32,246 nt of DNA from Nostoc sp. TH1S01 (GCA_018993265.1 JAGKSW010000075.1:1-32246), one strand, 5' to 3'. Numbered from the stretch's first letter, positions 6,358 through 14,668 are shown. Translations and numbers: made by a program. The notes: a model not told the origin generated them from the letters alone.

Positions 6358-7848
6358 TCAATCTGCACGAAATAACTCAACCACTGCTGGCTTAGTTACT
6401 TTCCCCATTGCGTTGCGCGGTAACTCTGCAACTGTGAGTATTTTAGTAGGGACTTTATAAACTGCTAATTGCTCTTTTGCCCAACTCCGAAATGATTCTA
6501 ATGTTAACTGGCGTTGGGGATGCAGTACTAACGCTGCACAAACTCTCTCACCCCACTCAGGATCAGCAACTCCAACCACTGCACATTCTTGGATATCGGG
6601 ATGATTTCTTAACGCTTCTTCAATTTCTAAGGCAGATACTTTATAGCCACCAGTTTTGATGATATCTACACTCATTCTGCCAAGAATGCGGTAATTACCA
6701 TTTTCCACTACAGCTAAATCTCCTGTGCAAAACCAGCCGTCTTTAAAGGTTTTAGCGGTTGCTTCGGGATTTTGCCAGTATTCTAAAAATACACCTGGGC
6801 TTTTAACTTGAATTTCGCCTGGTGTTCCTGATGGTACTAGTTCTCCACTTTCATCAACTAATTTAACTTCTACTTGCGGTAAAGGCTGACCAACATAACC
6901 TGCATAACGTTGACCGTGTAAAGAATTTGACAACGCCATACCAATTTCAGTCATTCCATAGCGTTCTAGTAGAAAATGACCGCTAATAGTTTGCCATTTT
7001 TCTAAAACCTGCACCGGTAAAGCGGCGGAACCAGAAACCATCAGGCGCATTTTTTTACAACCTGCGGTCATACTTTGTTGGCGTTCAGCAGTGGCGTTTT
7101 CCCAAGCTGCAATTAATTTTACATAAATCGTTGGGACTGCCATAAATAAAGTTAAGTCACCCTCGCAAATACAATTCCATACAACTTCCGCATCGAATTT
7201 GCTTAACATATAACATTCTGCCCCAGCCCATAAAGCACAGGTGAGGACGTTGATAATGCCATGAATATGATGTAATGGGAGTACGTGTAAAATGCGATCG
7301 CTTGATTTCCATTCCCAAGCTGTAATTAAACTGGTAACTTGCGCTTGAATATTTTGATGGGTTGTCACCACACCCTTTGGTTTGCCTGTTGTACCACTTG
7401 TGTAGAGAATTAAAGCACGTCTATTAATATCTATTTCTGGCAGACTAACAAGATGATCCGGTAGTGTTTCGGAAGTAAGGATGAATCGGAGATTGTGTTC
7501 AATTGCAATTGGATGTAATATCTCCTCAAACTGCGGATGGGTAATAAGAATCGATGCGCCTGAATTTGTAATTACATATTCTAATTCTGGTCTTGGATGA
7601 GAAATGCAAAGCGGTACAGCTATCCCACCAGCCCGCCAAATTCCCCACTGTGTCGCAACATACTCAAACCCAGACGGGATAAGAAACGCAACTCGTTGTT
7701 CTTGTAAATCTGCTGTATTTTGTAATAAATTTGCCGCTATTTGACCGGAAGCTTGTAGCAAATCCTGATATGTAAATACTCCTGTATCTGCAATAATCGC
7801 TGTTTTCTTGTTATGTGCTTCAGCACGAGTAATTAAAGGGAGATTCAC
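6358..7848 (-). CDS. AMP-dependent acyl-CoA synthetase, ACSF3/malonyl-CoA synthetase-like
   Basis: 496 residues of the ANL (acyl-CoA synthetase, NRPS adenylation, luciferase) superfamily, which activates a carboxylate with ATP and transfers it to CoA. The core motifs are all present: phosphate loop 'YTSGTTGKPKG' (149-159), 'PLHHIHG' (191-197), 'ERYGMTE' (295-301), 'GWFCTGD' (371-377), hinge 'GRMSVDIIKTGGYKVSALE' (390-408) and the C-terminal catalytic lysine motif 'PRNAMGK'. 'HHIHGIIN', 'GMTEIGMALS' and especially 'SVDIIKTGGYKVSALE' are closer to ACSF3-type malonyl-CoA synthetases than to long-chain fatty acid ligases. The substrate is inferred. It is a single-gene unit convergent with the repeat array, and divergent from the sigma factor gene with a 371-bp spacer. 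Confidence 0.9.
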   Translation of the reverse strand: MNLPLITRAEAHNKKTAIIADTGVFTYQDLLQASGQIAANLLQNTADLQEQRVAFLIPSGFEYVATQWGIWRAGGIAVPLCISHPRPELEYVITNSGASILITHPQFEEILHPIAIEHNLRFILTSETLPDHLVSLPEIDINRRALILYTSGTTGKPKGVVTTHQNIQAQVTSLITAWEWKSSDRILHVLPLHHIHGIINVLTCALWAGAECYMLSKFDAEVVWNCICEGDLTLFMAVPTIYVKLIAAWENATAERQQSMTAGCKKMRLMVSGSAALPVQVLEKWQTISGHFLLERYGMTEIGMALSNSLHGQRYAGYVGQPLPQVEVKLVDESGELVPSGTPGEIQVKSPGVFLEYWQNPEATAKTFKDGWFCTGDLAVVENGNYRILGRMSVDIIKTGGYKVSALEIEEALRNHPDIQECAVVGVADPEWGERVCAALVLHPQRQLTLESFRSWAKEQLAVYKVPTKILTVAELPRNAMGKVTKPAVVELFRAD

Positions 7849-8219
7849 TTTTGTTTACCAATTTATACTTAATTTAGTTTAATTACTGAAAGCATATAGC
7901 ACTTTTAAATACTTTTTTGAACTTTTTAAACTTCATTTATACTGATTATTTTTTTGTCTCCCTTGTCATCCTTGTCTACCTTGTCGCTTTTGTTCATATC
8001 CCAAACAAAACTGATATCATTTTTCCATAGACATGATTTTTTCAAATCTTTGACAAGTTTCTGTCACATCAACCTCTTACCTTAAGAAAAGTTAATTCTC
8101 AAATAGAAAAGTGTATCTAGTTATCGCTGGATAAATTTTAGCGAATACTTAACCTTTTATATTTAGGATACTAATCATTTTCTGCTAAACCCAAAAATTA
8201 TTATAGGGATGATAGAAAA
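7849..8219. other. Divergent promoter spacer with a 9-bp tandem repeat
   Basis: This 371-bp AT-rich spacer separates the divergent synthetase and sigma factor genes. At 7954-7989 there are four degenerate 9-bp units TTGTCTCCC / TTGTCATCC / TTGTCTACC / TTGTCGCTT. The rest has no open frame of note and no clear operator; promoters for both genes are expected here but cannot be placed with confidence. Confidence 0.4.
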
Positions 8220-9218
8220 ATGAAATACCTATCAGATAAACCAATTGACGTAAACGAAGCAAATAGAAAGTCATTGTCTCAGGCTGATTTGGTGCGTAGT
8301 TATCTTCATGAAATTGGACGCATCCCTTTATTAAGTCATGAACAAGAAATCAAACTTGGGCAGCAAGTTCAACAAATGATGAATTTACTGACTGTTAAAG
8401 AAAAATTAACGGTGCAGTTACAACGGCAACCAACACAATCAGAATGGGCAGAATATGTCCAGCTTAGTGAAGCAGAACTATTGCAACAACTCAAGCAAGG
8501 TTATCAAGCTAAGGAACAAATGATTAGGGCTAATCTGCGACTTGTAGTTTCTGTTGCTAAGAAATATCAAAAACGCAATTTAGATTTTTTGGATTTAATT
8601 CAAGAGGGAAGCTTAGGTTTAGAAAGAGGTGTTGAGAAGTTTGAACCTCAAAGGGGATACAAATTTTCTACTTACGCTTATTGGTGGATTCGTCAGGCTA
8701 TCACAAGAGCGATCGCAGAACAAGCACGCACTATCCGCTTACCAATTCATATTACGGAAAAACTCAATAAAATTAAACGCACTCAACGGGAACTAGCACA
8801 AAAATTAGGTCGTACTCCTTCCACAGTTGATATCGCTCAAGCATTATCTTTAGAACCGCAACAAGTTCGAGACTATCTTCTGTTAGCACGCCAACCTTTA
8901 TCGTTAGAATTACGAGTCGGACCCGAAAGAGATACACAATTATCTAGTATGCTAGAAGATGATGGTATGTCTCCTGAATCATACGCTGACCAAAGTTTTC
9001 TCAAACAAAATATCCAAGATTTATTATTAAAATTAACTCCTCAGCAACGCGAAATCTTAACCTTAAGATTTGGCTTGACAGGCGGAAATACCCTATCTTT
9101 ATCTGAGATTGGCGAACAGATGGGTATTAGTCGAGAACGAGTCCGACAAATAGAATTACAAGCTTTAAGCACTCTTCGCAGACACAAAGATAAAATCAGC
9201 GGCTATTTAGCTAGTTGA
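8220..9218 (+). CDS. RNA polymerase sigma factor, group 2 sigma-70 (RpoD-like, SigB-type candidate)
   Basis: 332 residues with all sigma-70 regions of a non-essential group 2 factor. Region 1.2: 'DLVRSYLHEIGRIPLLSHEQE' (23-43, split here by position only). Region 2: residues 102-168 with 'RANLRLVVSVAKKY', 'LDLIQEGSLGL', 'GYKFSTYAYWWIRQAI'. Region 3: about 170-250. Region 4: 'TLRFGL' and the helix-turn-helix 'LSEIGEQMGISRERVRQIE' (294-312). The acidic N-terminal region 1.1 of primary SigA is absent. Within cyanobacterial group 2 it looks most like SigB-type proteins, but I cannot separate SigB, C, D and E by eye, so no symbol is given. Such factors steer core polymerase to stress or nitrogen/carbon-response promoters. 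No anti-sigma gene is adjacent. Confidence 0.92.
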   Translation: MKYLSDKPIDVNEANRKSLSQADLVRSYLHEIGRIPLLSHEQEIKLGQQVQQMMNLLTVKEKLTVQLQRQPTQSEWAEYVQLSEAELLQQLKQGYQAKEQMIRANLRLVVSVAKKYQKRNLDFLDLIQEGSLGLERGVEKFEPQRGYKFSTYAYWWIRQAITRAIAEQARTIRLPIHITEKLNKIKRTQRELAQKLGRTPSTVDIAQALSLEPQQVRDYLLLARQPLSLELRVGPERDTQLSSMLEDDGMSPESYADQSFLKQNIQDLLLKLTPQQREILTLRFGLTGGNTLSLSEIGEQMGISRERVRQIELQALSTLRRHKDKISGYLAS

Positions 9219-9335
9219 TGACTCCCGCAAAAATGCTTGATTTGAATTTATGCAACCATTCTGCTAGTCAATCACGGGAAAAACCCACAACCAAACATGA
9301 AAGAGAGACTCTTGACTCTTGACTAGATATTAGGA

Positions 9336-9503
9336 TTTTTACTCAGCAACGCTAGTCCGCTCAAGTCGAGCCAGCGCGTTGCGGTGAAGCACTTGCGGTG
9401 GACGGGTTTCCCGGCATAAGCAAAGTGGTTCACCCGAAGGGAGGTTCCCTCCATTGTAGCGACTGGGGTGGGAAACCCGCCCATGCGGCTGGCTCCTCAG
9501 CAC
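9336..9503. repeat. Composite palindromic repeat, long copy
   Basis: Its ends (TTTTTACTCAGCAACGC at 9336-9352 and CTGGCTCCTCAGCAC at 9489-9503) match the ends of the shorter repeat at 15375-15440 in reverse orientation. The interior is longer and holds further palindromic pieces (GTTTCCC near 9404, GGGAAAC near 9470), as if another element had inserted in the centre. It fills the middle of the 324-bp gap between the sigma factor gene and the convergent hypothetical gene. No coding capacity. Confidence 0.6.
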
Positions 9504-9542
9504 TTTCAACTCAGCAGAGGAGATAAGCTTGATGTTACCTGT

Positions 9543-9893
9543 TTATCCAACTTGTTCTAGATATTGGTTAATGTCTTCAATGAGTCGAGTGAGTTCAGCT
9601 TCCGTTGTTAAGCGAATGGTGACATCTCGCACTGTCAACAAAACTTTAGCTGCAAAGGGAGTCGGCCAGATATTAGGATTACAGAAAATTTCTAAAAATA
9701 CCTCGCCAGTGTAACGATATTCCAAAGGCGGTTGGGGGGTGACTTTACCACCAGTCGCAGGTTTAGCCGCAACAGCTTTCAGACGTTCCATTAACTGATC
9801 AATTGCAGCTTTCAATTCTTGTGCAGCTTGGGGTGAAAAACTGAAGGACACAGAACCTTCAACTAAGTTTAATGTCAAAGGAGTTGAAGACAT
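9543..9893 (-). CDS. Hypothetical protein (116 aa), cyanobacterial type
   Basis: A 116-residue soluble protein. The N-terminal 50 residues look like a beta-strand pair ('[17 protein letters not shown]') and an amphipathic helix ('[17 protein letters not shown]'). A proline/glycine linker follows, then '[19 protein letters not shown]', '[20 protein letters not shown]' and a C-terminal helix. The pattern is consistent with a real, folded protein. I recognise no domain. It is divergent from the CDF transporter gene with a 304-bp spacer that contains a perfect palindrome. ATG start; no clear Shine-Dalgarno. Confidence 0.65.
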   Translation of the reverse strand: MSSTPLTLNLVEGSVSFSFSPQAAQELKAAIDQLMERLKAVAAKPATGGKVTPQPPLEYRYTGEVFLEIFCNPNIWPTPFAAKVLLTVRDVTIRLTTEAELTRLIEDINQYLEQVG

Positions 9894-10197
9894 GAGCTTG
9901 ATTAAATTTGTTTGATACCTACTTAATAGTACAGGAATTGACTGGAGTATTCATCTAAAAATAAAATTAATGAAAATTTTTCATTAATTAATGATAATAA
10001 GTCACTTTTGATAAAAATTAATTCATTCATAATAATAGGCGTATAGCTGACATTAATTAAAATTAATCGCAACAACTTCTACAAAGTCTTTGAGTCAATA
10101 TAGACAATTATTCTAAATAAGCAAAAAATCAGTGTATCTGATTAACGTTTTGAGTTTTACACTTATAAGTCATAGTACTTGCTGTTAATAAATACCT
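9894..10197. other. AT-rich divergent spacer upstream of the CDF transporter
   Basis: This 304-bp region lies between the divergent hypothetical gene and the CDF transporter gene. It is very AT-rich, contains the 23-bp palindrome at 9966-9988 and, just after it, 'TTAATGATAATAAGTC', which loosely resembles half of a Fur/Zur-type box. No open frame is evident. Confidence 0.35.
9966..9988. promoter_or_regulatory. Perfect palindrome, possible operator
   Basis: ATTAATGAAAA (9966-9976), one central T, then TTTTCATTAAT (9978-9988) is a perfect 11-bp inverted repeat between two divergent genes. A dimeric regulator could bind it. In such AT-rich DNA a chance palindrome cannot be excluded. Confidence 0.25.
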
Positions 10198-11088
10198 ATG
10201 ACTTTCGATAATCGCAAAACTGTAAGAAAAGTTTTAATAATTACCCTAATTCTCAATCTGTTCGTTATGGTATTAAAGGCTGTTGTGGGTTATTGGACTG
10301 GTTCTTTAAGCTTGTTAGCTGATGCTTTGCATAGTGTGACAGACAGTGCCAATAATGTTTTAGGGTTATTTGCTAGTAAGTTTTCTTCGCCACATCCTGA
10401 CCGTGAACATCCTTACGGACACCAAAAATTTGAAGCTGTAGGAGCTTTAGGAATAGCAGCTTTTTTAGGTATCGCTTGCTTTGAAATTCTCCAAGGAGCA
10501 ATTGAGCGGATTATCAAAGGTGGTGAGCCTGTGCGGATTTCACCGCCTGAGTTATGGCTATTACTAATAGTGTTGGGCGTGAATATTTTTGTGGCGTTTT
10601 ACGAACGAAAAGTAGGTCAGCGGGTAGGTAGCCCAATTTTAATTGCTGATGCTATGCACACCATGAGTGATGTTTGGGTGACAATCTCGGTAATTGGTGG
10701 TTTGATTGGAGTTTGGCTTGGTTATCAGTGGTTAGATATAGTCTTGGCGTTTCCTGTAGCTTTGTTGGTATTTTGGAGTGGCTGGTCAGTATTACAAGCT
10801 AATTTACCTTGGTTATTAGATCAAATGGCGATCGCACCAGAAGCAATCCATGAAATCGCTACTTCTGTACCGGGAGTGCTGAACTGTCATGATATTGCTT
10901 CTAGAGGAATTTTAGGTAGACAAGTTTTCATTGAAATGCACTTAGTTGTAGATGCACCAGATGTCAAAACTGCACACCGTGTGACTGAAAATGTTGAAAG
11001 ACTCTTGGAAGAACGCTTTCATCCTGTGAGAATATTAATTCACGTTGAACCACCAGAGTATAAATCTGAACAAATTAGCTTTAGTTAG
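10198..11088 (+). CDS. Cation diffusion facilitator (CDF) family metal exporter
   Basis: 296 residues: six predicted membrane helices in the first about 205 residues and a cytoplasmic ferredoxin-like domain from about 206 to the end ('SVPGVLNCHDIASRGILGRQ'). The metal site is of the HxxxD type: 'LADALHSVTDS' in helix 2 and 'ADAMHTMSDVW' in helix 5, matching zinc-type CDF proteins (the first site residue is His rather than the Asp of YiiP). The histidine-containing 'HPDREHPYGHQKFEAVGALG' lies before helix 3. CDF proteins exchange Zn2+ or related divalent ions for protons and remove excess metal from the cytoplasm. It is a single gene with no metal-sensing regulator beside it. The specific metal is inferred. 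Confidence 0.92.
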   Translation: MTFDNRKTVRKVLIITLILNLFVMVLKAVVGYWTGSLSLLADALHSVTDSANNVLGLFASKFSSPHPDREHPYGHQKFEAVGALGIAAFLGIACFEILQGAIERIIKGGEPVRISPPELWLLLIVLGVNIFVAFYERKVGQRVGSPILIADAMHTMSDVWVTISVIGGLIGVWLGYQWLDIVLAFPVALLVFWSGWSVLQANLPWLLDQMAIAPEAIHEIATSVPGVLNCHDIASRGILGRQVFIEMHLVVDAPDVKTAHRVTENVERLLEERFHPVRILIHVEPPEYKSEQISFS

Positions 11089-11133
11089 GGAGATGTGGCG
11101 GATATGGGAGACAAGGGAGATATATTCCTATCA

Positions 11134-11171
11134 CCTCTAGCCTCTAACCTCTAACCTCTAGCCTCTAACCT
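11134..11171. repeat. Heptanucleotide tandem repeat CCTCTAR, five copies
   Basis: Units CCTCTAG, CCTCTAA, CCTCTAA, CCTCTAG, CCTCTAA run from 11134 to 11168, followed by a partial unit. The array reaches the stop codon of the convergent response regulator gene (11170-11172). Heptameric short tandem repeats (STRRs) are a known feature of heterocystous cyanobacteria. Confidence 0.75.
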
Positions 11172-11646
11172 AATACTTCTCACAGTTAGTTGCCGACTTG
11201 GCGACGATCGCTACTAGTTCATTTGGGTCAACTGGCTTGGCAACATGAGTTTGAAAACCTGCTTCTAAGGCGCGGATACGATCCTCTGTATCGCCGTAGG
11301 CGGTTAAAGCAATTGCTGGAGTTCTTCCACCTTGGTCTGGTTTGAGCAATCGCACTTTGCGGATGAGCGTGTAACCATCTTCCTCTGGCATAGCAATATC
11401 ACATACCAAAACTTCTGGCTGTAGCTGGATCAACGCTTCTAGTGCAGCGGCGGCTGATCCTACTGCGACAACATTGGCTCCATCTGTTTCTAAAACGGTA
11501 GTCACGTAAAAGCGGCTATCATCATCATCATCAACTACCAGGACATTTAAGCCAGCAAGAGGTAGAGGAGCTTCCATAAAATCTCCGTTAACTTTGAAAA
11601 ATGTTGATTTTTCCAAGCGAATTTGTTGTTTTTCCTTAGTGACCAT
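11170..11646 (-). CDS. Stand-alone response regulator receiver protein
   Basis: A single CheY-like receiver domain (about residues 33-150) with the acidic cluster 'VVDDDDDSR', phosphoacceptor Asp83 ('VCDIAMPEEDGY'), the Thr115 switch residue ('ALTAYGD') and Lys137 ('AKPVDPNEL'). There is no output domain, so it probably acts by protein-protein contact or as a phosphorelay intermediate. The receiver most resembles those at the C-terminus of cyanobacterial hybrid kinases. The first 23 residues are poorly conserved in style, and Met24 ('MEAPLPLAGLNVLVVDD') is a plausible alternative start. No kinase is adjacent on the same strand. Confidence 0.85.
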   Translation of the reverse strand: MVTKEKQQIRLEKSTFFKVNGDFMEAPLPLAGLNVLVVDDDDDSRFYVTTVLETDGANVVAVGSAAAALEALIQLQPEVLVCDIAMPEEDGYTLIRKVRLLKPDQGGRTPAIALTAYGDTEDRIRALEAGFQTHVAKPVDPNELVAIVAKSATNCEKY

Positions 11647-11941
11647 ACTATTGACAATTTTACTGCGCTCACAGCAGATTTTACATAAAAAACCCTAATT
11701 TTATCTGGTATGATTGCAATTTCCTAAGTTTTACTTGCTGGCATTTTTATTTACCACATTAATTAATTTTTGTGAATAATTATTTACTGATAAAATAAAT
11801 AATACTCTAATCAATATTATGTTTAATAGGACATATTAACAAAAGTGATATTTCTCTAACTAGAGTCGTACCTCTTAGGATATATATCGGTAGTTGTAGT
11901 CTAATAATCTTGAAAACACTCGTAATTATTTTAACTCAGAT

Positions 11942-12067
11942 GTGAATACTCAAGATAATAACATTCCTTTTCGTTTTTTATTGAATAACTGTGACTGGAG
12001 CCAATTTATATCCTTGGTTAAACTCAGCCACATAGTAGAACTTGAAGAATATAGCAATCCTACATAA
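11942..12067 (+). CDS. Possible 41-aa micro-ORF
   Basis: A GTG-initiated frame encoding 41 residues ending in '...SHIVELEEYSNPT'. Its amino-acid mix is more protein-like than the surrounding AT-rich DNA would give by chance, but it lacks a Shine-Dalgarno and I recognise no family. It may be a decayed gene end. Low confidence. Confidence 0.12.
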   Translation: MNTQDNNIPFRFLLNNCDWSQFISLVKLSHIVELEEYSNPT

Positions 12068-12088
12068 CTTGTAAAAATTGAGAGGCTC

Positions 12089-12121
12089 AGATCCCCGACT
12101 TCTTTAAGAAGTCGGGGATCT
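12089..12121. repeat. Perfect 16-bp hairpin repeat (GATCCCCGACTTCTT type)
   Basis: AGATCCCCGACTTCTT (12089-12104) and AAGAAGTCGGGGATCT (12106-12121) are exact reverse complements around a single T. The same hairpin, from general knowledge, recurs in intergenic DNA of many filamentous cyanobacteria. The U-run after it is short (CTTGTTGTT), so a terminator role is possible but weak; a REP-like mobile palindrome is more likely. Confidence 0.7.
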
Positions 12122-12353
12122 TGTTGTTCACAAATGATTTATGACTGCTATATAACACCATAAATAATAATTATATATATTACTTTTCCTACTTTAAATA
12201 TATTGAATAATACCTAAATAGAGTGAATCTATCAGTCTGTAAATAAGTAACTTAATTTATAAAAAACAATCTGTTCAAAGATGATTTATCTTAATAAAAG
12301 ATAAATGCTTTTGCTGACATAAGTAGCTCAGTGTTAAAAATTATCGTTATGGA

Positions 12354-12381
12354 AAGGCAGAAGGCAGGAGGCAGGAGGCAG
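12354..12381. repeat. Heptanucleotide tandem repeat RAGGCAG, four copies
   Basis: AAGGCAG AAGGCAG GAGGCAG GAGGCAG runs through 12354-12381 in the spacer upstream of the hybrid kinase. It is of the STRR type. Confidence 0.7.
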
Positions 12382-12601
12382 AAGGGAAGAGGATAGTAGC
12401 TTTGTTTACTTTTCTTAACTTAGTGTTGTTTTTTCACACCGACTTACTTAACTTGTCACGATTCACAAGAAATAAAAAATTGTTGCACGATATAGCAGTA
12501 AAATTTGGGTAGCTTCTAACTACAGTGAAGTAAGACTTTCTCTTTCACTCTATAAGGAGTATTTTGGATTCATGATTGGTAATCCTACTCAATATCTATA
12601 A

Positions 12602-12715
12602 ATGATTCAAGATAGTGACGAAGAGTTTGAAGCGTTCTGTCGCATCATACAGCGTCAAGCAGTTGCCAATTTCATATTTTCGATATTATTGGTTGGATAT
12701 TGTGATTTTCCCTGA
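12602..12715 (+). CDS. Possible 37-aa micro-ORF upstream of the hybrid kinase
   Basis: An ATG frame encoding an acidic N-terminus ('MIQDSDEEFEAFCRIIQRQ') and a hydrophobic C-terminus ('FIFSILLVGYCDFP'), ending 18 bp before the kinase start. It could be a leader peptide, a small membrane protein, or the remnant of a gene. The nine-codon frame at 12572 just before it, with a Shine-Dalgarno-like AAGGAG, suggests the two may once have been one gene separated by a frameshift. Not recognised. Confidence 0.2.
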   Translation: MIQDSDEEFEAFCRIIQRQAVANFIFSILLVGYCDFP

Positions 12716-12733
12716 TGCTGCCAGTAACTAGTC

Positions 12734-14668
12734 ATGGTGCAACCGCTGACAATTTTAATCATAGACGATTCTCCCGAAGACCGTGAGGTTTATCGTCGTT
12801 ATCTGCTGCAAGACCAGGAATATAGTTACACGATTCTCGAATCATCATCGGGAGAAAAAGCCTTAGAACTATATCGGCAATCTTCCACAGATTGCATTTT
12901 ATTAGATTTTTTATTGCCAGATATGGACGGGCTAGAATTTTTGGCAGAGTTGCCGAAACTCGCAAAACCAGTTATGCCAGCAGTGATAATGTTGACTGGG
13001 TATGGTAACGAAGCCATTGCTGTTCAGGCGATGAAAAGCGGTGTTCAAGATTATTTGGTCAAAGGACAAACCACCGCCAGACGTTTGCATTCAACAATTC
13101 ACTCAGCAGTCGCACAAGTTAAGTTGCGTCAAGAACTACAACAGAGTGAAGCACGCTTGCGCGAAAGTCAGCAGTTCATTGAACGGATTGCGGAAACAAC
13201 ACCGGGAATTATGTACGTCCATGATTTGCTAGAACAGCGCAATCTGTATCTCAATAGTCAGGTTAATAGATTGCTTGGTTATACTCCCCAAGAAATTCAA
13301 GATTTGGGGACAGAATTTTTGATAAAGCTCATGCATCCAGAGGATTTGCCTCTGTTCTTTGTGCATCTGCAAAAAATAGCAACGATTCAAGATAACGAAA
13401 TTCTAGAATTTGAATACCGGATGCGCCATGCTGATGGTCAATGGCGTTGGTTTTACAGTCGAGATGCTGTATTTACTAGAAATGAGGATGGTTCGCCGCG
13501 CCAGATTGTCGGAACAGCTTATGATATCACCGTCCGCAAACAGCATGAAGCCGCACTGCGTGAAAGTGAAACCAAGTTCCGCAGAATCATTGAATCGAAC
13601 GTGATTGGGATTTATTTTGGTGACTATAGCGGTCGCATCTATGAAGCGAATGATGCTTTTTTAGAGTTGTTGGGCTATACCCGTGCAGAATTGAAAGATG
13701 GAAATCTGCGTTGGGACATTTTAACTCCACCAGAATATTATGCTCTTGATCAACAGAAAGTACAAGAATTGCAGATTTCTGGAGTTTGTACTCCGTTTGA
13801 GAAGGAATATCTTCGCCAAGATGGTACGCGTGTGCCAATTCTTTTAGGGATTGTGCGAATTGATGATACAGATAAGAAAGGTTATAGTGCTTGCTTTGTG
13901 CTGGATCTTACCCAACGCAAACTTGTAGAAGCAGAACGTCAGCGGTTGTTGCAATTAGAACAAGCCGCCCGTGCGGAAGCTGAAGCCGCCAACCGCGCTA
14001 AAGATGAGTTTGTGGCGATGGTATCACATGATTTGCGATCGCCTTTAAATGCGATTTTGGGCTGGACGCAATTACTCCGAACTAGAGAGTTTGAGAAAGA
14101 AACCTTCAACCGCGCCCTAGAAACAATCGAGCGCAATGCCCAATCTCAGGCAAAACTTTTAGAAGATTTACTGAATATGTCTCGGATTATCCGAGGCCAG
14201 TTACAGCTAGAGTTGAGACAAGTTCATTTAGGAGCGATTGTTAGCCAAGCTATCCAGGCTGCTTACCCCGCAGCCAATGCCAAAAATATTCTTCTCGAAT
14301 CTGTGATTGATCAGTCAATCCCAATGATGAGTGGAGATTGCGATCGCTTGCTGCAAATTTTCGGCAATTTACTCTCTAACGCCATTAAGTTTACTCCAGC
14401 AGACGGACGCATAGATGTAAAACTATTGCGTCACGAATATCATGTAGAAATAACTGTCACTGATACAGGTATTGGGATTAGCCCAGAATTTTTGCCTTAT
14501 GTGTTTGAACGCTACCGCCAAGATCATCGTATTTCCAAACAAGGCGGTTTAGGTTTGGGTTTAGCGATCGCTCGTCATTTAGTAGAACTTCACAATGGCA
14601 CAATTCAAGCTGTCAGCCTCGGAGAAGGACAAGGTTCTACCTTCAGCATTAAGTTACCTTTGCCGTAA
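12734..14668 (+). CDS. Hybrid sensor histidine kinase, REC-PAS-PAS-HisKA-HATPase
   Basis: 644 residues. An N-terminal receiver domain (5-125) has 'ILIIDDSPEDRE', phosphoacceptor Asp58 ('CILLDFLLPDMDG') and Lys110. Two PAS/PAC modules follow, about 150-270 (ending 'GTAYDITVRKQ') and 278-397 (ending 'FVLDLTQRK'), then a coiled-coil linker, the dimerisation/phosphotransfer helix with His432 ('VSHDLRSPLNAILGW') and an intact ATPase domain: N-box 'NLLSNAIKF', G1 'DTGIGIS', G2 'GGLGLGLAI'. There is no membrane segment, so it is a soluble sensor. The receiver-first order suggests phosphorelay input from another kinase. The start ATG has no clear Shine-Dalgarno. Its partner regulator is not adjacent; the orphan regulator 1.1 kb upstream is on the other strand. 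Confidence 0.93.
   Translation: MVQPLTILIIDDSPEDREVYRRYLLQDQEYSYTILESSSGEKALELYRQSSTDCILLDFLLPDMDGLEFLAELPKLAKPVMPAVIMLTGYGNEAIAVQAMKSGVQDYLVKGQTTARRLHSTIHSAVAQVKLRQELQQSEARLRESQQFIERIAETTPGIMYVHDLLEQRNLYLNSQVNRLLGYTPQEIQDLGTEFLIKLMHPEDLPLFFVHLQKIATIQDNEILEFEYRMRHADGQWRWFYSRDAVFTRNEDGSPRQIVGTAYDITVRKQHEAALRESETKFRRIIESNVIGIYFGDYSGRIYEANDAFLELLGYTRAELKDGNLRWDILTPPEYYALDQQKVQELQISGVCTPFEKEYLRQDGTRVPILLGIVRIDDTDKKGYSACFVLDLTQRKLVEAERQRLLQLEQAARAEAEAANRAKDEFVAMVSHDLRSPLNAILGWTQLLRTREFEKETFNRALETIERNAQSQAKLLEDLLNMSRIIRGQLQLELRQVHLGAIVSQAIQAAYPAANAKNILLESVIDQSIPMMSGDCDRLLQIFGNLLSNAIKFTPADGRIDVKLLRHEYHVEITVTDTGIGISPEFLPYVFERYRQDHRISKQGGLGLGLAIARHLVELHNGTIQAVSLGEGQGSTFSIKLPLP

Larger units (their letters stand above)
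11647..12733. other. Long AT-rich spacer (1.09 kb) with repeats and two possible micro-ORFs
   Basis: No conventional gene is evident between the minus-strand response regulator and the plus-strand hybrid kinase. The region holds a perfect hairpin (12089-12121), a heptamer array (12354-12381) and two short protein-like frames, 11942-12067 and 12602-12715, listed separately with low confidence. 'AAGGAG' at about 12553-12558 precedes an ATG at 12572 that opens only nine codons. The kinase promoter must lie in this spacer or overlap the micro-ORFs. Confidence 0.4.

Noticed and set aside
6044-6460. Long frames on both strands across the 42-bp array
   Set aside because: They exist only because the unit length is a multiple of three without stops; peptides are 14-residue periodic on both strands and match no protein pattern.
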